A stretch of DNA of 64,000 bases from TMED27 sp964350695 (GTDB taxonomy: Bacteria > Pseudomonadota > Alphaproteobacteria > Micavibrionales > Micavibrionaceae): the NCBI GenBank assembly GCA_964350695.1, contig CAYGKM010000006.1, positions 1 to 64,000 on the forward strand, read 5' to 3'. Positions 8,099 to 16,377 of this stretch are shown piece after piece (position 1 is the stretch's first letter; every line of letters starts with the position of its first letter). The translations under genes and the position numbers were made by a program. The notes beneath the pieces are model-generated. The model saw only the letters and a program-made list of their open reading frames with translations, did not search any database and was not told the DNA's origin.

Positions 8099-8845
8099 AT
8101 GTCTTTAAAACTTCCTAAAATCATTGGCCATCGCGGCGCGGCGGATTATGCGCCCGAAAATACGCTTGAGGGCATTCATACGGCGGCAGATATGGGCGTG
8201 GAGTGGGTAGAGCTTGATGTGAAGCTGACCAAAGACCAAGTGCCGATAATTTTTCATGATGAAACTTTGGACCGTACAACCAATAGCGCGGGCAATGTGA
8301 AGGATTTCACGCTTGCGGAGCTTAAGGAACTGGATGCGGGGAGCTGGTTTTCTGATGGATTTTACGGCGCGCAGATCCCAACGCTTGAAGAAGTTGTTGA
8401 TGTGCTGCTGGAGCGGGACATGGGCTTAAACCTCGAGATTAAGCCCTGCCGCGGTTTGGAGCGCGTGACGGCGGAAATTGCGCTCGATATTCTGTCTACG
8501 ATTTGGGATGATCATGACCGTTTGCTGCTGTCTTCGTTTTCGAATGTATCATTGGAAGTTGCGCTTGATATGGCGGCGGATTGGCACCGCGGATTTGTGC
8601 TGCCATCGGAGTGGCCGGAGAATTGGCTGGAGACGGCCGAGTATCTTCAGGTTTCCAGCATCAATATTGATGGTAATTCCTGCACACGCGCAGATGTTGA
8701 GGCGGCGATGGAGCTTGGTAAACCGATTTTGGCGTATACGATTAATGATTCAGATCGCGCGCGGTTTTTGCAAAGTTGGGGTGTGGATGGGTTTTTCACC
8801 GACGCGCCTGATGTTTTGCAGGATGGCCTGCTCAGCGTTCATTAA
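8099..8845 (+). CDS. ugpQ: glycerophosphodiester phosphodiesterase
   Basis: 248 residues, no signal peptide, hence the cytoplasmic UgpQ-like type that hydrolyses glycerophosphodiesters to glycerol-3-phosphate and an alcohol. A TIM barrel with the family's catalytic sites: HRG at residues 11-13, E20-N21 in APENT, E38 and D40 in VELDV, and H53-D54 in IIFHDETLDRTT. The C-terminal VDGFFTDAPDVL motif is also typical. The gene is 3 bases behind the PycTM-like gene and is the last of the pnp unit before a convergent lipoprotein gene. Confidence 0.93.
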   Translation: MSLKLPKIIGHRGAADYAPENTLEGIHTAADMGVEWVELDVKLTKDQVPIIFHDETLDRTTNSAGNVKDFTLAELKELDAGSWFSDGFYGAQIPTLEEVVDVLLERDMGLNLEIKPCRGLERVTAEIALDILSTIWDDHDRLLLSSFSNVSLEVALDMAADWHRGFVLPSEWPENWLETAEYLQVSSINIDGNSCTRADVEAAMELGKPILAYTINDSDRARFLQSWGVDGFFTDAPDVLQDGLLSVH

Positions 8846-8855
8846 GCCAAGAAAA

Positions 8856-9248
8856 TTATTCTTCCTGCTTTTCTTTTGCAGGTGCTATTACGTTTTTATA
8901 ATAATCTTTGCTCGCTTGAATTCTGCTTGCTCTTTCTTCTTCAGGCATTACCTCGACTGCGTAACCTTTGTTCGCCATACAGGCGACATGTGCATCCATT
9001 TGCGCCTCCCGCTTTCCCTGCCCCTCTGCAAAACCAGATATAAAGGCTCCGGCAGCTCCGGTATTAGCGAGCATATTCACAGCCGGTGCTCTTACGTTTT
9101 TTGCCGCTGTCGCACAGACATAGGCATCTTTTGCGTACTGATCATGAGAAAAATTCTGCTTATTGAAACCAGAATCAGCAGGATATTTACTTGCGGCACA
9201 ACCAGGTAAACCTAGTGATAGCAATGTAACTAAAATTAGTTTTTTCAT
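8856..9248 (-). CDS. putative lipoprotein with glycine-zipper-like segment
   Basis: 130 residues with a lipoprotein signal peptide (MKKLILVTLLSLGLPGC); the lipobox cysteine is C17. The mature part has a small-residue stretch (NTGAAGAFISGFAEG) that could be a glycine-zipper hairpin, flanked by two cysteines (in VCATAA and VACMAN) that could form a disulfide. The C-terminal third is charged. Function not known. It lies 3 bases downstream of fabI on the same strand and might be co-transcribed with it. Confidence 0.82.
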   Translation of the reverse strand: MKKLILVTLLSLGLPGCAASKYPADSGFNKQNFSHDQYAKDAYVCATAAKNVRAPAVNMLANTGAAGAFISGFAEGQGKREAQMDAHVACMANKGYAVEVMPEEERASRIQASKDYYKNVIAPAKEKQEE

Positions 9249-9251
9249 CTT

Positions 9252-10064
9252 TTAATTTCCATTCCCGTTAATATCATCAAGCTCTTTATGCTCCGGCATG
9301 CCCATGGCTTGATAGCCGCAATCCACATAATGCACTTCGCCTGTTACGGCGCCTGATAGATGCGAGAGCATGTAAAGCGCTGTGCCGCCGAGTTCTTCCA
9401 ACTCCACGGGCCTGCGGAGTGGCGATGTTGCGACGGAGTATTTGAACGTACGGCGCGCGCCGCCGATCACTGCGCCCGCGAGTGTACGCATTGGGCCTGC
9501 GGAGATGGCGTTTACGCGAATGCCTTCAGGGCCAAGGTCAGCGGCGAGATAGCGTGTGGAGGCCTCCAAAGCGGCTTTGGCGACGCCCATAACGTTGTAA
9601 TTAGGCATCACTTTTTCCGCGCCATAGTAAGACAGCGTAATCGCGCTGCCGCCAGGCTTCATGATTTTACGCGCACGACGCATCACGGAGGTGAAGGAAT
9701 AACACGAAATATGCATGGTTTTGAGGAAGTTGCTGAGCGTTGTATCAACGTAGCGGCCTTGAAGCTCGTTTTTGTCGGAATAGGCAATGGCGTGAATCAC
9801 GAAATCAATTTCGCCCCATTTGCTTTTCAGCGTATCAAAGACAGTGTCGAGATTGTCTTCGTTGGTGACATCACAATCAATGAGGATATCGGAGCCGAGG
9901 CTTGCGGCGAGCGGTTTTACGCGCTTACCGAAGGCATCGCCTTGGTATGTGAAGGCAAGCTCCGCGCCCTGCTCGTGAAGCGCTTTTGCCATGCCCCATG
10001 CGATTGATTTCTCATTCGCCACACCCATTACAAGGCCTTTTTTGCCCTTCATTAAGTCATTCAT
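9252..10064 (-). CDS. fabI: enoyl-[acyl-carrier-protein] reductase (NADH)
   Basis: 270-residue short-chain-dehydrogenase fold that carries out the last reduction in each cycle of fatty-acid elongation. Shows the FabI-type cofactor loop GVANEKSIAWG, then the catalytic Y146 region and Y156-x6-K163. The SAGPMRTLA loop and C-terminal GYQAMGMP fit FabI. An AAGGA Shine-Dalgarno precedes the ATG at 10064. It starts 5 bases after fabB ends; the order fabA-fabB-fabI on the minus strand is common in alphaproteobacteria. A FabI of this type would be expected to be a triclosan target. Confidence 0.95.
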   Translation of the reverse strand: MNDLMKGKKGLVMGVANEKSIAWGMAKALHEQGAELAFTYQGDAFGKRVKPLAASLGSDILIDCDVTNEDNLDTVFDTLKSKWGEIDFVIHAIAYSDKNELQGRYVDTTLSNFLKTMHISCYSFTSVMRRARKIMKPGGSAITLSYYGAEKVMPNYNVMGVAKAALEASTRYLAADLGPEGIRVNAISAGPMRTLAGAVIGGARRTFKYSVATSPLRRPVELEELGGTALYMLSHLSGAVTGEVHYVDCGYQAMGMPEHKELDDINGNGN

Positions 10065-10069
10065 TGCGG

Positions 10070-11290
10070 TTAGTCCTTATATCTACTCATGGCGAGCGAG
10101 CAGTTTGTACCGCCAAAGCCAAAGCTGTTTGAAATTACTGTATCGTGCTGCACATCATCAATGCGCGAAGTGGCGATGGGCATGCCTTTGGCGCCTTCAT
10201 CCATTTCTTCGATGTTGATGCTGGGGGCTACAAAATTATTTTTCATCATCAGGAGGCAGTAAATCGCCTCTTGCACGCCTGTTGCGCCGAGGGAGTGGCC
10301 CGTCATGGATTTTGTAGCGCTGATATGCGGGATGGTTTTGCCGCTCCATACTTCGCGGATGGCATCAAGCTCTCCGATATCGCCAACGGGCGTTGATGTT
10401 CCGTGAGTGTTGATGTATGTAACGTCGCCTTGGACGGTCTCCAAGGCCTTGAGCATTGCGCGCTTGCCGCCCTCTCCGCTTGGCGCAACCATGTCATAGC
10501 CATCGGATGTTGCGCCGTAGCCTGTGATTTCGCCATAAATTTTTGCACCGCGGGCTTTGGCATGTTCGAGTTCTTCGAGAACCAGAATGCCGCCGCCGCC
10601 GGAAATCACGAAACCATCGCGGTTTGCATCATATGCGCGGGCCGCTTTTGTTGGCGTGTCGTTATATTTGGAGGACATCGCGCCCATGGCATCAAAGAGA
10701 ACGGACAGCGTCCAATCCAGCTCTTCGCCCCCGCCTGCGAACATAATGTCCTGCTTGCCCCACTGAATAAGCTCGGCAGCGTTGCCGATGCAGTGTGATG
10801 ATGTAGAACAAGCGGATGAAATTGTATAGTTCACGCCTTTGATTTTGAAATTAGTTGAGGCTGTGGCCGATGTGGTTGAACACATCGCTTTTGGCACAGC
10901 GAAGGGGCCAACGCGTTTAGGGCCTTTTTCACGGGTAATATCGGCAGCAGCGACTTGGGCGCGTGTAGACGGCCCGCCAGAGCCGACAATGATGCCTGTA
11001 CGCTCGTTTGAAACCATATCTTCGGCAAGACCTGCGTCTTTAATGGCTTGCTCCATAGACAGATGCACATAGCCCGCCGCGTCGCCCATAAAGCGCCATT
11101 GGCGTTTATCAATGAGTTCTTCGAGGTTTACATTCGGTTTGCCGTGAACTTGGGAACGGAAGCCCATTTCCGCGTATTCAGGGGAAGCGGAAATGCCGGA
11201 TTTACCCTCTTTCAGGCTTTCCAACACTTCGTTTTGATCGTTTCCGATGCAGGAGATAATCCCCAGCCCGGTGACAACAACGCGTCTCAT
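10070..11290 (-). CDS. fabB: 3-oxoacyl-[acyl-carrier-protein] synthase I
   Basis: 406-residue condensing enzyme that elongates acyl chains and, with FabA, produces unsaturated fatty acids. Catalytic triad read as C161 (SSACSTSSHC), H296 (NTHGTSTPVGD) and H332 (KSMTGHSLGATG). Length and the C-terminal NSFGFGGTNCSL motif are typical. Its Shine-Dalgarno (AAAGG) overlaps the last codons of fabA, 4 bases upstream, so translation is probably coupled. I call fabB rather than fabF because of the pairing with fabA. Confidence 0.95.
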   Translation of the reverse strand: MRRVVVTGLGIISCIGNDQNEVLESLKEGKSGISASPEYAEMGFRSQVHGKPNVNLEELIDKRQWRFMGDAAGYVHLSMEQAIKDAGLAEDMVSNERTGIIVGSGGPSTRAQVAAADITREKGPKRVGPFAVPKAMCSTTSATASTNFKIKGVNYTISSACSTSSHCIGNAAELIQWGKQDIMFAGGGEELDWTLSVLFDAMGAMSSKYNDTPTKAARAYDANRDGFVISGGGGILVLEELEHAKARGAKIYGEITGYGATSDGYDMVAPSGEGGKRAMLKALETVQGDVTYINTHGTSTPVGDIGELDAIREVWSGKTIPHISATKSMTGHSLGATGVQEAIYCLLMMKNNFVAPSINIEEMDEGAKGMPIATSRIDDVQHDTVISNSFGFGGTNCSLAMSRYKD

Positions 11291-11294
11291 GGTC

Positions 11295-11837
11295 TTAGCC
11301 TTTCTTCGCTGCAGAGTTATCGAACAAGCCGACTTTCATGTCGGTGACTTCACATGCGAGTACGCCATCGACTTCGACGCGGCCATCGGCAACACCCAGA
11401 ACGAGCTTGCGGTTGATGAAGCGTTTAATATCGACGGTGTATTTAACCTTTTTGGCAGTGGGAAGGATTTGTTCGGTTAATTTGAGTTCTCCCAAACCGA
11501 TGGCGCGGCCAGAGCCTTCTGCGCCTGTCCAGCCCAAGAAAAAGCCTGTGAGCTGCCATACGGCGTCTAAGCCCAAACATCCGGGCATGACAGGGTCACC
11601 TTTAAAGTGGCACTGGAAAAACCATAGATCGGGAGAGATATCGAATTCGGCTACGACTTGGCCTTTGCCATGCGCGCCGCCATCGGCGCTGATATGGGTG
11701 ATGCGGTCAAACATCAGCATGGGTGGCAACGGCAATAATGCGTTACCGGGGCCGAAGAGTTTGCCTTCGCCGCATTGGATGATGTCTTCATATGAATAGC
11801 TGGATTTTTGGTTGCCTGCGTGCAGATTTGTGGGCAT
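11295..11837 (-). CDS. fabA: 3-hydroxydecanoyl-[acyl-carrier-protein] dehydratase/isomerase
   Basis: 180-residue hot-dog-fold enzyme that dehydrates 3-hydroxydecanoyl-ACP and isomerises the trans-2 to the cis-3 product, the branch point to unsaturated fatty acids. Active-site H77 in FFQCHFKGDPVMPGC and D91 in GLDAVWQL correspond to the H70/D84 pair of the E. coli enzyme. Residues 40-46 (MLMFDRI) are also characteristic. First gene of the fabA-fabB-fabI operon. Its Shine-Dalgarno AGGA (11844-11847) lies within an inverted repeat described separately. Confidence 0.95.
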   Translation of the reverse strand: MPTNLHAGNQKSSYSYEDIIQCGEGKLFGPGNALLPLPPMLMFDRITHISADGGAHGKGQVVAEFDISPDLWFFQCHFKGDPVMPGCLGLDAVWQLTGFFLGWTGAEGSGRAIGLGELKLTEQILPTAKKVKYTVDIKRFINRKLVLGVADGRVEVDGVLACEVTDMKVGLFDNSAAKKG

Positions 11838-11844
11838 CGAAAGT

Positions 11845-11872
11845 CCTATAGTTTTTTGAATTGTTCTATAGG
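11845..11872 (-). promoter_or_regulatory. inverted repeat over the fabA ribosome binding site
   Basis: Perfect 7-base arms CCTATAG / CTATAGG (11866-11872 and 11845-11851) with a 14-base spacer, centre-to-centre 21 bases. A third copy of the half-site, CCTATAA, lies at 11874-11880. The proximal arm includes part of the fabA Shine-Dalgarno. It may be a protein operator or an RNA hairpin; see findings. Confidence 0.5.
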
Positions 11873-11907
11873 TTTATAGGGCGATTCAGGGGGGCTTGCA
11901 ACCCTGC

Positions 11908-12882
11908 TTAAACGGAAACTATGGAGTGTTCCATACATACCGATTTATAGGTCTCTGTAATGGCTGCCATAGCCAATGGTTTGGCGATTGCAGGCTCTAT
12001 TTCAGGAAGCTCTCCGCCGGCGGCAACCGCAAGCATGCGCCCTGCTGCCTTTGCGCAAGCGACGGCCTGTACAAATTGGTTTGTCATGTTCATGGCTTCG
12101 AAGAAGCTTTGGCAATATGGCTCAATGCCATAGATCAAATCGAGCGGAGCATTTACGGGCACATCATTGGCCGCCAAGCCGAAACGCCAGTCAGAGCCGG
12201 CAGGTACGCCGAGGCGCACTGCTTCTTGTGTCATCACATGCACAACCTGATCGAGGTTATCGGGAAGCTCGCAACCACGGAAGATCATGCAGGCATCGGT
12301 GTTTAGAGACAGTGCGAGCTTGCGCCCCGCGACAGCGCTTAAGGACGCTATGCAATCGGCGAGCGACCAGCCTTGATAGGATACTTTTTTGTCGATTACG
12401 ACATCGCAAAGCTCTTGCGCGGCGAGTTCATAGGCCATGCATTGATAGGTGGCTTCAACCAGAAGGCGCAGCGATTCATCGCGCTGCATGCCGACTTCTT
12501 CCCAGCTCACGATGATGTTGTGAACGATGACGAGAATCAGGTGATGGAATTCGAAAGCGCAATCGAGCCATTCTTCAAAGAACACGCGCGCGGCTTGGCG
12601 ACCACGTTCGGTTTCGAAATCAATTATATGTGAGGGCGGTAAAGACCGCGGCGGAAGTGCGCCCCCCAAAGGCCTTGCATCGAGGAGTTTGAAGAGCTCT
12701 TCCAAGCTGGCTTGCATGGCAACATCAGGTTCATCGAAGACCAGATAGGTTTCGACAAGCACGCCCGCGATGTGCTGCACGACCTTCGTCAGATCAGTAC
12801 CACGCTCACCATCGGTGGCTAGCTCTATCAGGCCGGAATACAGGCGTGCGCCCATATCGGGTTTATTGGTCAATGCAAACAT
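11908..12882 (-). CDS. protein of unknown function
   Basis: 324 residues, predicted mostly helical and cytoplasmic, with no signal peptide. An aromatic, hydrophobic stretch (FEFHHLILVIVHNIIVSW, about residues 112-129) resembles a buried helix more than a membrane span. The C-terminal half is rich in alanine and contains the small-residue loop AVAAGGELPEIEPAIAK. There are eight cysteines with no metal spacing. No motif links it to a known enzyme family. It precedes fabA on the same strand with 70 bases between, and 97 bases separate it from the SH3 gene behind it, so it is probably a separate unit. Confidence 0.7.
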   Translation of the reverse strand: MFALTNKPDMGARLYSGLIELATDGERGTDLTKVVQHIAGVLVETYLVFDEPDVAMQASLEELFKLLDARPLGGALPPRSLPPSHIIDFETERGRQAARVFFEEWLDCAFEFHHLILVIVHNIIVSWEEVGMQRDESLRLLVEATYQCMAYELAAQELCDVVIDKKVSYQGWSLADCIASLSAVAGRKLALSLNTDACMIFRGCELPDNLDQVVHVMTQEAVRLGVPAGSDWRFGLAANDVPVNAPLDLIYGIEPYCQSFFEAMNMTNQFVQAVACAKAAGRMLAVAAGGELPEIEPAIAKPLAMAAITETYKSVCMEHSIVSV

Positions 12883-12979
12883 AATTAAAAGATCGTTCGG
12901 GGGTTCGAACGCTTTCTTGAGAATTGGGTTTGTGGATAAGATTGTGAATAACGTTAAGAATCAACGCTATGCATTAAAG

Positions 12980-13477
12980 TTAGTCGAATTTTTCGCCTTC
13001 GTAAACACCCCAAATGTCTTTTTGTTTGACCCATCCTTTATAGCCGGAGGCATTTACCGCGCACCATTGGGCATCACATTCAGCAATGGATAGTAAAGTT
13101 TTTGGTTCAAGATAGGCCAGTAGGTCGCTGCTTTCATTTGGCTTTCTGTTAAGGCGTACATTGCTCTCGCCAATCACAAACCCTGCGCGGCGGCCGCTGA
13201 GAAGGGTTTTATGCACCCAGCCCATGTCGCCATCAAAATCTTTTATTTTTCGCCAATTATCGTATTCCAGCACGATTTCGACAGGGATGCCCTTCTTTTT
13301 GAACACCCATTGCACGGGATATTTCTGCCCCGGGCCGGTGCGCACATAGATCTCGTTAGAGCCGAGGGACACAAAGCGCGGCAGAGGATAGCTCGTGTCC
13401 CTGAACGCGGGAGACGGTTCTTGCGCAGCGGCGTAAGAAGGCATTAAAAGCAAAAAGAGTACAAAAATTCTAAACAT
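12980..13477 (-). CDS. exported protein with two bacterial SH3 domains
   Basis: 165 residues with a cleavable signal peptide (MFRIFVLFLLLMPSYAAAQ). Two SH3b repeats follow: residues about 35-95 with the IYVRTGPGQKYPVQWVFKKK start and WRKIKDFDGDMGWVHKTLL end, and about 98-155 with SNVRLNRKPNESSDLLAYLE and GYKGWVKQKDIWGV. Such proteins usually bind peptidoglycan in the periplasm (DUF1058-like). The gene is divergent from dusA, with only 17 bases between the two start codons. Confidence 0.85.
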   Translation of the reverse strand: MFRIFVLFLLLMPSYAAAQEPSPAFRDTSYPLPRFVSLGSNEIYVRTGPGQKYPVQWVFKKKGIPVEIVLEYDNWRKIKDFDGDMGWVHKTLLSGRRAGFVIGESNVRLNRKPNESSDLLAYLEPKTLLSIAECDAQWCAVNASGYKGWVKQKDIWGVYEGEKFD

Positions 13478-13494
13478 GCTTTATATAAGCAAAG

Positions 13495-14505
13495 ATGAGC
13501 GAACAAGACAAAGACATTCCGCCTTTTGAGGTTTCTGTGGCGCCGATGATGGATTGGACGGATCGGCATTGCCGGTTTTTCCATCGTTTAATCGCGCCAA
13601 ATGTAAGACTTTACACCGAGATGGTGACAACGGGAGCTTTGCTTAACGGCGATGCGCCGCGTTTTTTGCGCTTTGATGAAGCCGAACATCCTGTTGTCTT
13701 TCAACTGGGCGGGTCGGAAGCCAAGGATTTGGCGAAGTGCGCAAAGATGGTTGAGGCTTCGGGGTATGATCAGGTGGATTTGAATTGCGGATGCCCGTCT
13801 GATCGTGTGCAAAACGGACGCTTTGGGGCATGTTTGATGAAAGAGCCGGATCATGTTGCGTCTTGTGTAGAGGCCATGATCAAGGCCGTGAGCATCCCCG
13901 TCTCCGTGAAATGTCGCATCGGGATTGATGAGCAAGATGATTTTGACTTTTTGGATGCATTCATAAGCCGCATTGCGGATAAGGGGTGCACGAACTTTAC
14001 TGTGCATGCGCGGAAAGCCTGGCTGAAGGGGCTTTCCCCGAAGCAAAACCGCGAAGTGCCGCCGCTGGATTATGAACGCGTACAGGCTATTAAAGAAAAG
14101 CATCCGCATTTGCGCATCATTTTAAACGGCGGGATTACTACGATTGAGCAGGTTTTAGAGCATAAAAAGCATTTTGACGGGGTGATGATCGGGCGTGAGG
14201 CGTATTCAAACCCATATTTTTTGGCCGAAATAGAGCAAAAAATCTTTAATAACAGCGATATAAACGATCGTGACAGCATCGCAAAAGCGATGATTTCTTA
14301 TGCGAAAGAGCAAAATGCGCTGTTTGATACGCCGATTAAGTCGATTACCCGCCATATTTTGGGTTTATATCATCAGCAACTGGGTGCAAAGGCCTGGAAG
14401 CGAACATTAAGCACCCTGCCCTATGATAAAAATGCAGATGCACAGGTGATTGAAACCGCGCTTCATGCTAAAAATGATGCCGCGGAGCGACAAAGCCGTG
14501 TATGA
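13495..14505 (+). CDS. dusA: tRNA-dihydrouridine synthase A
   Basis: 336-residue flavoenzyme that reduces specific uridines in the D-loop of tRNA (positions 20/20a for DusA). The DusA-specific opening SVAPMMDWTDRHCRFFHR, the catalytic C100 in DLNCGCPSDRVQNGRFGACL, the SVKCRIG site and HARKAWLKGLSPKQNRE all match DusA rather than DusB or DusC. No strong Shine-Dalgarno is visible before the ATG, which lies 17 bases from the divergent SH3 gene. Confidence 0.95.
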   Translation: MSEQDKDIPPFEVSVAPMMDWTDRHCRFFHRLIAPNVRLYTEMVTTGALLNGDAPRFLRFDEAEHPVVFQLGGSEAKDLAKCAKMVEASGYDQVDLNCGCPSDRVQNGRFGACLMKEPDHVASCVEAMIKAVSIPVSVKCRIGIDEQDDFDFLDAFISRIADKGCTNFTVHARKAWLKGLSPKQNREVPPLDYERVQAIKEKHPHLRIILNGGITTIEQVLEHKKHFDGVMIGREAYSNPYFLAEIEQKIFNNSDINDRDSIAKAMISYAKEQNALFDTPIKSITRHILGLYHQQLGAKAWKRTLSTLPYDKNADAQVIETALHAKNDAAERQSRV

Positions 14506-14531
14506 TTTAAGGATGTTCGGAGCGTTTTTAC

Positions 14532-15695
14532 ATGTCTGATATACCGGAAAGCCAAGCTGACCTTGAGAGTGATAGTGAACACAACCCTTGGCGGGAAATG
14601 GACACGTACACCTGTAAAAAATTTATAGAAGACGTTAGAGATGACGACTTTGCTGGGCTTTTTAATGGTTCTGCCTATGAGCTTTGGGTACGCAATTTAA
14701 GGTTTTTCGACGGATATGAGCATTATATTCTGAATAATAAGATGATGTTTCCGTTTTTCTCGCTACATTACATCAGCAACGGAGAAGATCACTATTTCCT
14801 TGATGGCTCCGAGCATTGTCTGGAGATGCTCGTTAAAAAAGGAGCGTTCCGCTTGAATGAGCATAATATTTTTGAATATTTGCAGTTTCACAGCGATGCA
14901 ACATTTTACCCCTATCGTAAGGTAAAATTCATTACAGACCCCATAAAAACGCCGTATTCCGGCGCAAGCGCCATGGGGCATCACTTCAAAACCTTGAAAT
15001 ACCACGCCAAAGCGGAGCTTAAGGAAAGCGCCGAAGATGGGTGTTTTTATGTTGTTTTGCCTGTTCTTTATAACGGAGAGACAGTTGAAGGACGCGTACA
15101 GGTGAGGAAAACAGGTGAAATCAATATCTTAGCTCCTGTGAACATCCCATTAATGGAGGGTAACAAAGACCATAAACCGCTGGATTACGATCACCCTTAC
15201 GAGCAAGATCTTTTGCGGCAAAATATCGACATTTTGAAGAATTCTGCGGAAGGAGATAGGCTTTATGAGACGATTAAGAGCTATAACGGGCAAATCAAGT
15301 TTGTTTCCGGCGTGGGAAGTAACGGTTTAGCGATCAACGGGTCTATGGGTTTTGTGGTCGCGCCCGAAAACATTGACGCGCCCAGCCCATATCAGGTGAT
15401 CGCGATTGCAGGGGTTTTGCGGCAAATGGAGCATTATTTGCTGAACATGCCGAGACCAGACCCTTTCAGCGATGCAGAAGAAATGATTGCCATGAATTTG
15501 GCGCTAAATTTGGATGTTTTGGAAACTATCTGTATAATAGTGGAAGAACTTAACGATCAGGGCTTTGAAGACATTTTGAAAAAATTCAAGGAAAGCGGCT
15601 TCGAGGAATTTTACAGCGGCTTCAAGAATGAGTTTTCGAATGAGAAAATGACCGCCATACTTGCGAAACGATTTGATATAGAAACGAGAGAATAA
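14532..15695 (+). CDS. protein of unknown function
   Basis: 387 residues, cytoplasmic by appearance, strongly acidic, particularly the first 25 residues (MSDIPESQADLESDSEH). The middle contains several Y/H-rich stretches (AMGHHFKTLKYHAKAELK) and a strand pair around GCFYVVLPVLYNGETVEGRV; the C-terminus is helical. No known catalytic pattern is visible to me. A GGAG Shine-Dalgarno (14519-14522) precedes the ATG by 9 bases. It begins 26 bases after dusA and is followed 2 bases later by another unknown gene, so the pair is probably a transcriptional unit. Confidence 0.75.
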   Translation: MSDIPESQADLESDSEHNPWREMDTYTCKKFIEDVRDDDFAGLFNGSAYELWVRNLRFFDGYEHYILNNKMMFPFFSLHYISNGEDHYFLDGSEHCLEMLVKKGAFRLNEHNIFEYLQFHSDATFYPYRKVKFITDPIKTPYSGASAMGHHFKTLKYHAKAELKESAEDGCFYVVLPVLYNGETVEGRVQVRKTGEINILAPVNIPLMEGNKDHKPLDYDHPYEQDLLRQNIDILKNSAEGDRLYETIKSYNGQIKFVSGVGSNGLAINGSMGFVVAPENIDAPSPYQVIAIAGVLRQMEHYLLNMPRPDPFSDAEEMIAMNLALNLDVLETICIIVEELNDQGFEDILKKFKESGFEEFYSGFKNEFSNEKMTAILAKRFDIETRE

Positions 15696-15697
15696 CC

Positions 15698-16009
15698 ATG
15701 TCTACAGCAGGACTTGCAAGCCAAGCGGCCTCAAGCGGCGCATCGTCGGGCTCTTTTGCAACCGGATTTATGAACATGCCGCCTACGAAGTTTAACGGGT
15801 TCGATGACGGGTATTGTCGATTGGGCGCCGTTCCCTATTGCCGCCCCGGCATTGGGCGAAACAGGTACAGGCCGATTATGACCTTCGGAAACCCTGCTGA
15901 TTTTGTATCCGGCCCGCAAAACCGCGCGCAAAAAGGCCAGCCGAAAAAAGGCGGGGGCTCGATGGCCACATTCAAAGATCCGCTATCATCGGGAAGCGGC
16001 AAAGCTTAG
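15698..16009 (+). CDS. small serine/glycine-rich protein of unknown function
   Basis: 103 residues: a serine/alanine/glycine-rich start (MSTAGLASQAASSGASSGS), a central part with two cysteines (GYCRLGAVPYCRPGIGRNR), and a basic glycine-rich end. It looks largely disordered and shows no signal or membrane helix. The ATG follows the stop of the 14532-15695 gene by 2 bases, which suggests coupled translation. Its last four bases overlap the end of sufA on the opposite strand. The regular codon pattern and tight junction support a real gene, but function is unknown. Confidence 0.6.
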   Translation: MSTAGLASQAASSGASSGSFATGFMNMPPTKFNGFDDGYCRLGAVPYCRPGIGRNRYRPIMTFGNPADFVSGPQNRAQKGQPKKGGGSMATFKDPLSSGSGKA

Positions 16010-16365
16010 GGCTTTGTAGAGTTTTGCGGCTGCACTTGGAAGCTTTCGCCGCAGCCGCAGCGCCCGGTTTCATTGGGGTTTATGAAGTCAAAACGGGCAT
16101 TGCCCAGATCATCTGTAATATAATCAATCGTCGTGCCAATCAGCATCCATGAATACATTTTCGGGATATAAATGGCCGCGCCGTTATCTTCAATCAGATC
16201 ATCCATATCGAGGTCTTCCCCTGCGTATTCCATTTTATAAGAATTACCGGAGCAGCCTGTGGCTTTGATGCCAAGCCGAAGAGACTTTTGCCCTTCGGGG
16301 GCTTTGTCGATCAGTTTTTCGATCTGCGCGGCGGCTTTATCGGTGATTTTGATGTTCATTTCCAT
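16006..16365 (-). CDS. sufA: iron-sulfur cluster assembly A-type carrier
   Basis: 119-residue A-type (HesB/IscA/SufA) scaffold or carrier that receives Fe-S clusters and passes them to apo-proteins. The three conserved cysteines are C38 (GIKATGCSGNSY) and C103/C105 (GRCGCGESF). Last gene of the suf operon, 12 bases behind sufT. Operon position supports the name sufA, though A-type proteins are hard to separate by sequence alone. Confidence 0.9.
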   Translation of the reverse strand: MEMNIKITDKAAAQIEKLIDKAPEGQKSLRLGIKATGCSGNSYKMEYAGEDLDMDDLIEDNGAAIYIPKMYSWMLIGTTIDYITDDLGNARFDFINPNETGRCGCGESFQVQPQNSTKP

Positions 16366-16377
16366 TACACTTACACC

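Noticed and set aside
9360..10007. 215-codon plus-strand frame opposite fabI
   Set aside because: Wholly inside fabI on the other strand, biased composition, no Shine-Dalgarno.
11880..11905. Terminator after the 11908-12882 gene
   Set aside because: A G-rich hairpin can be drawn, but no T run follows on the minus strand.
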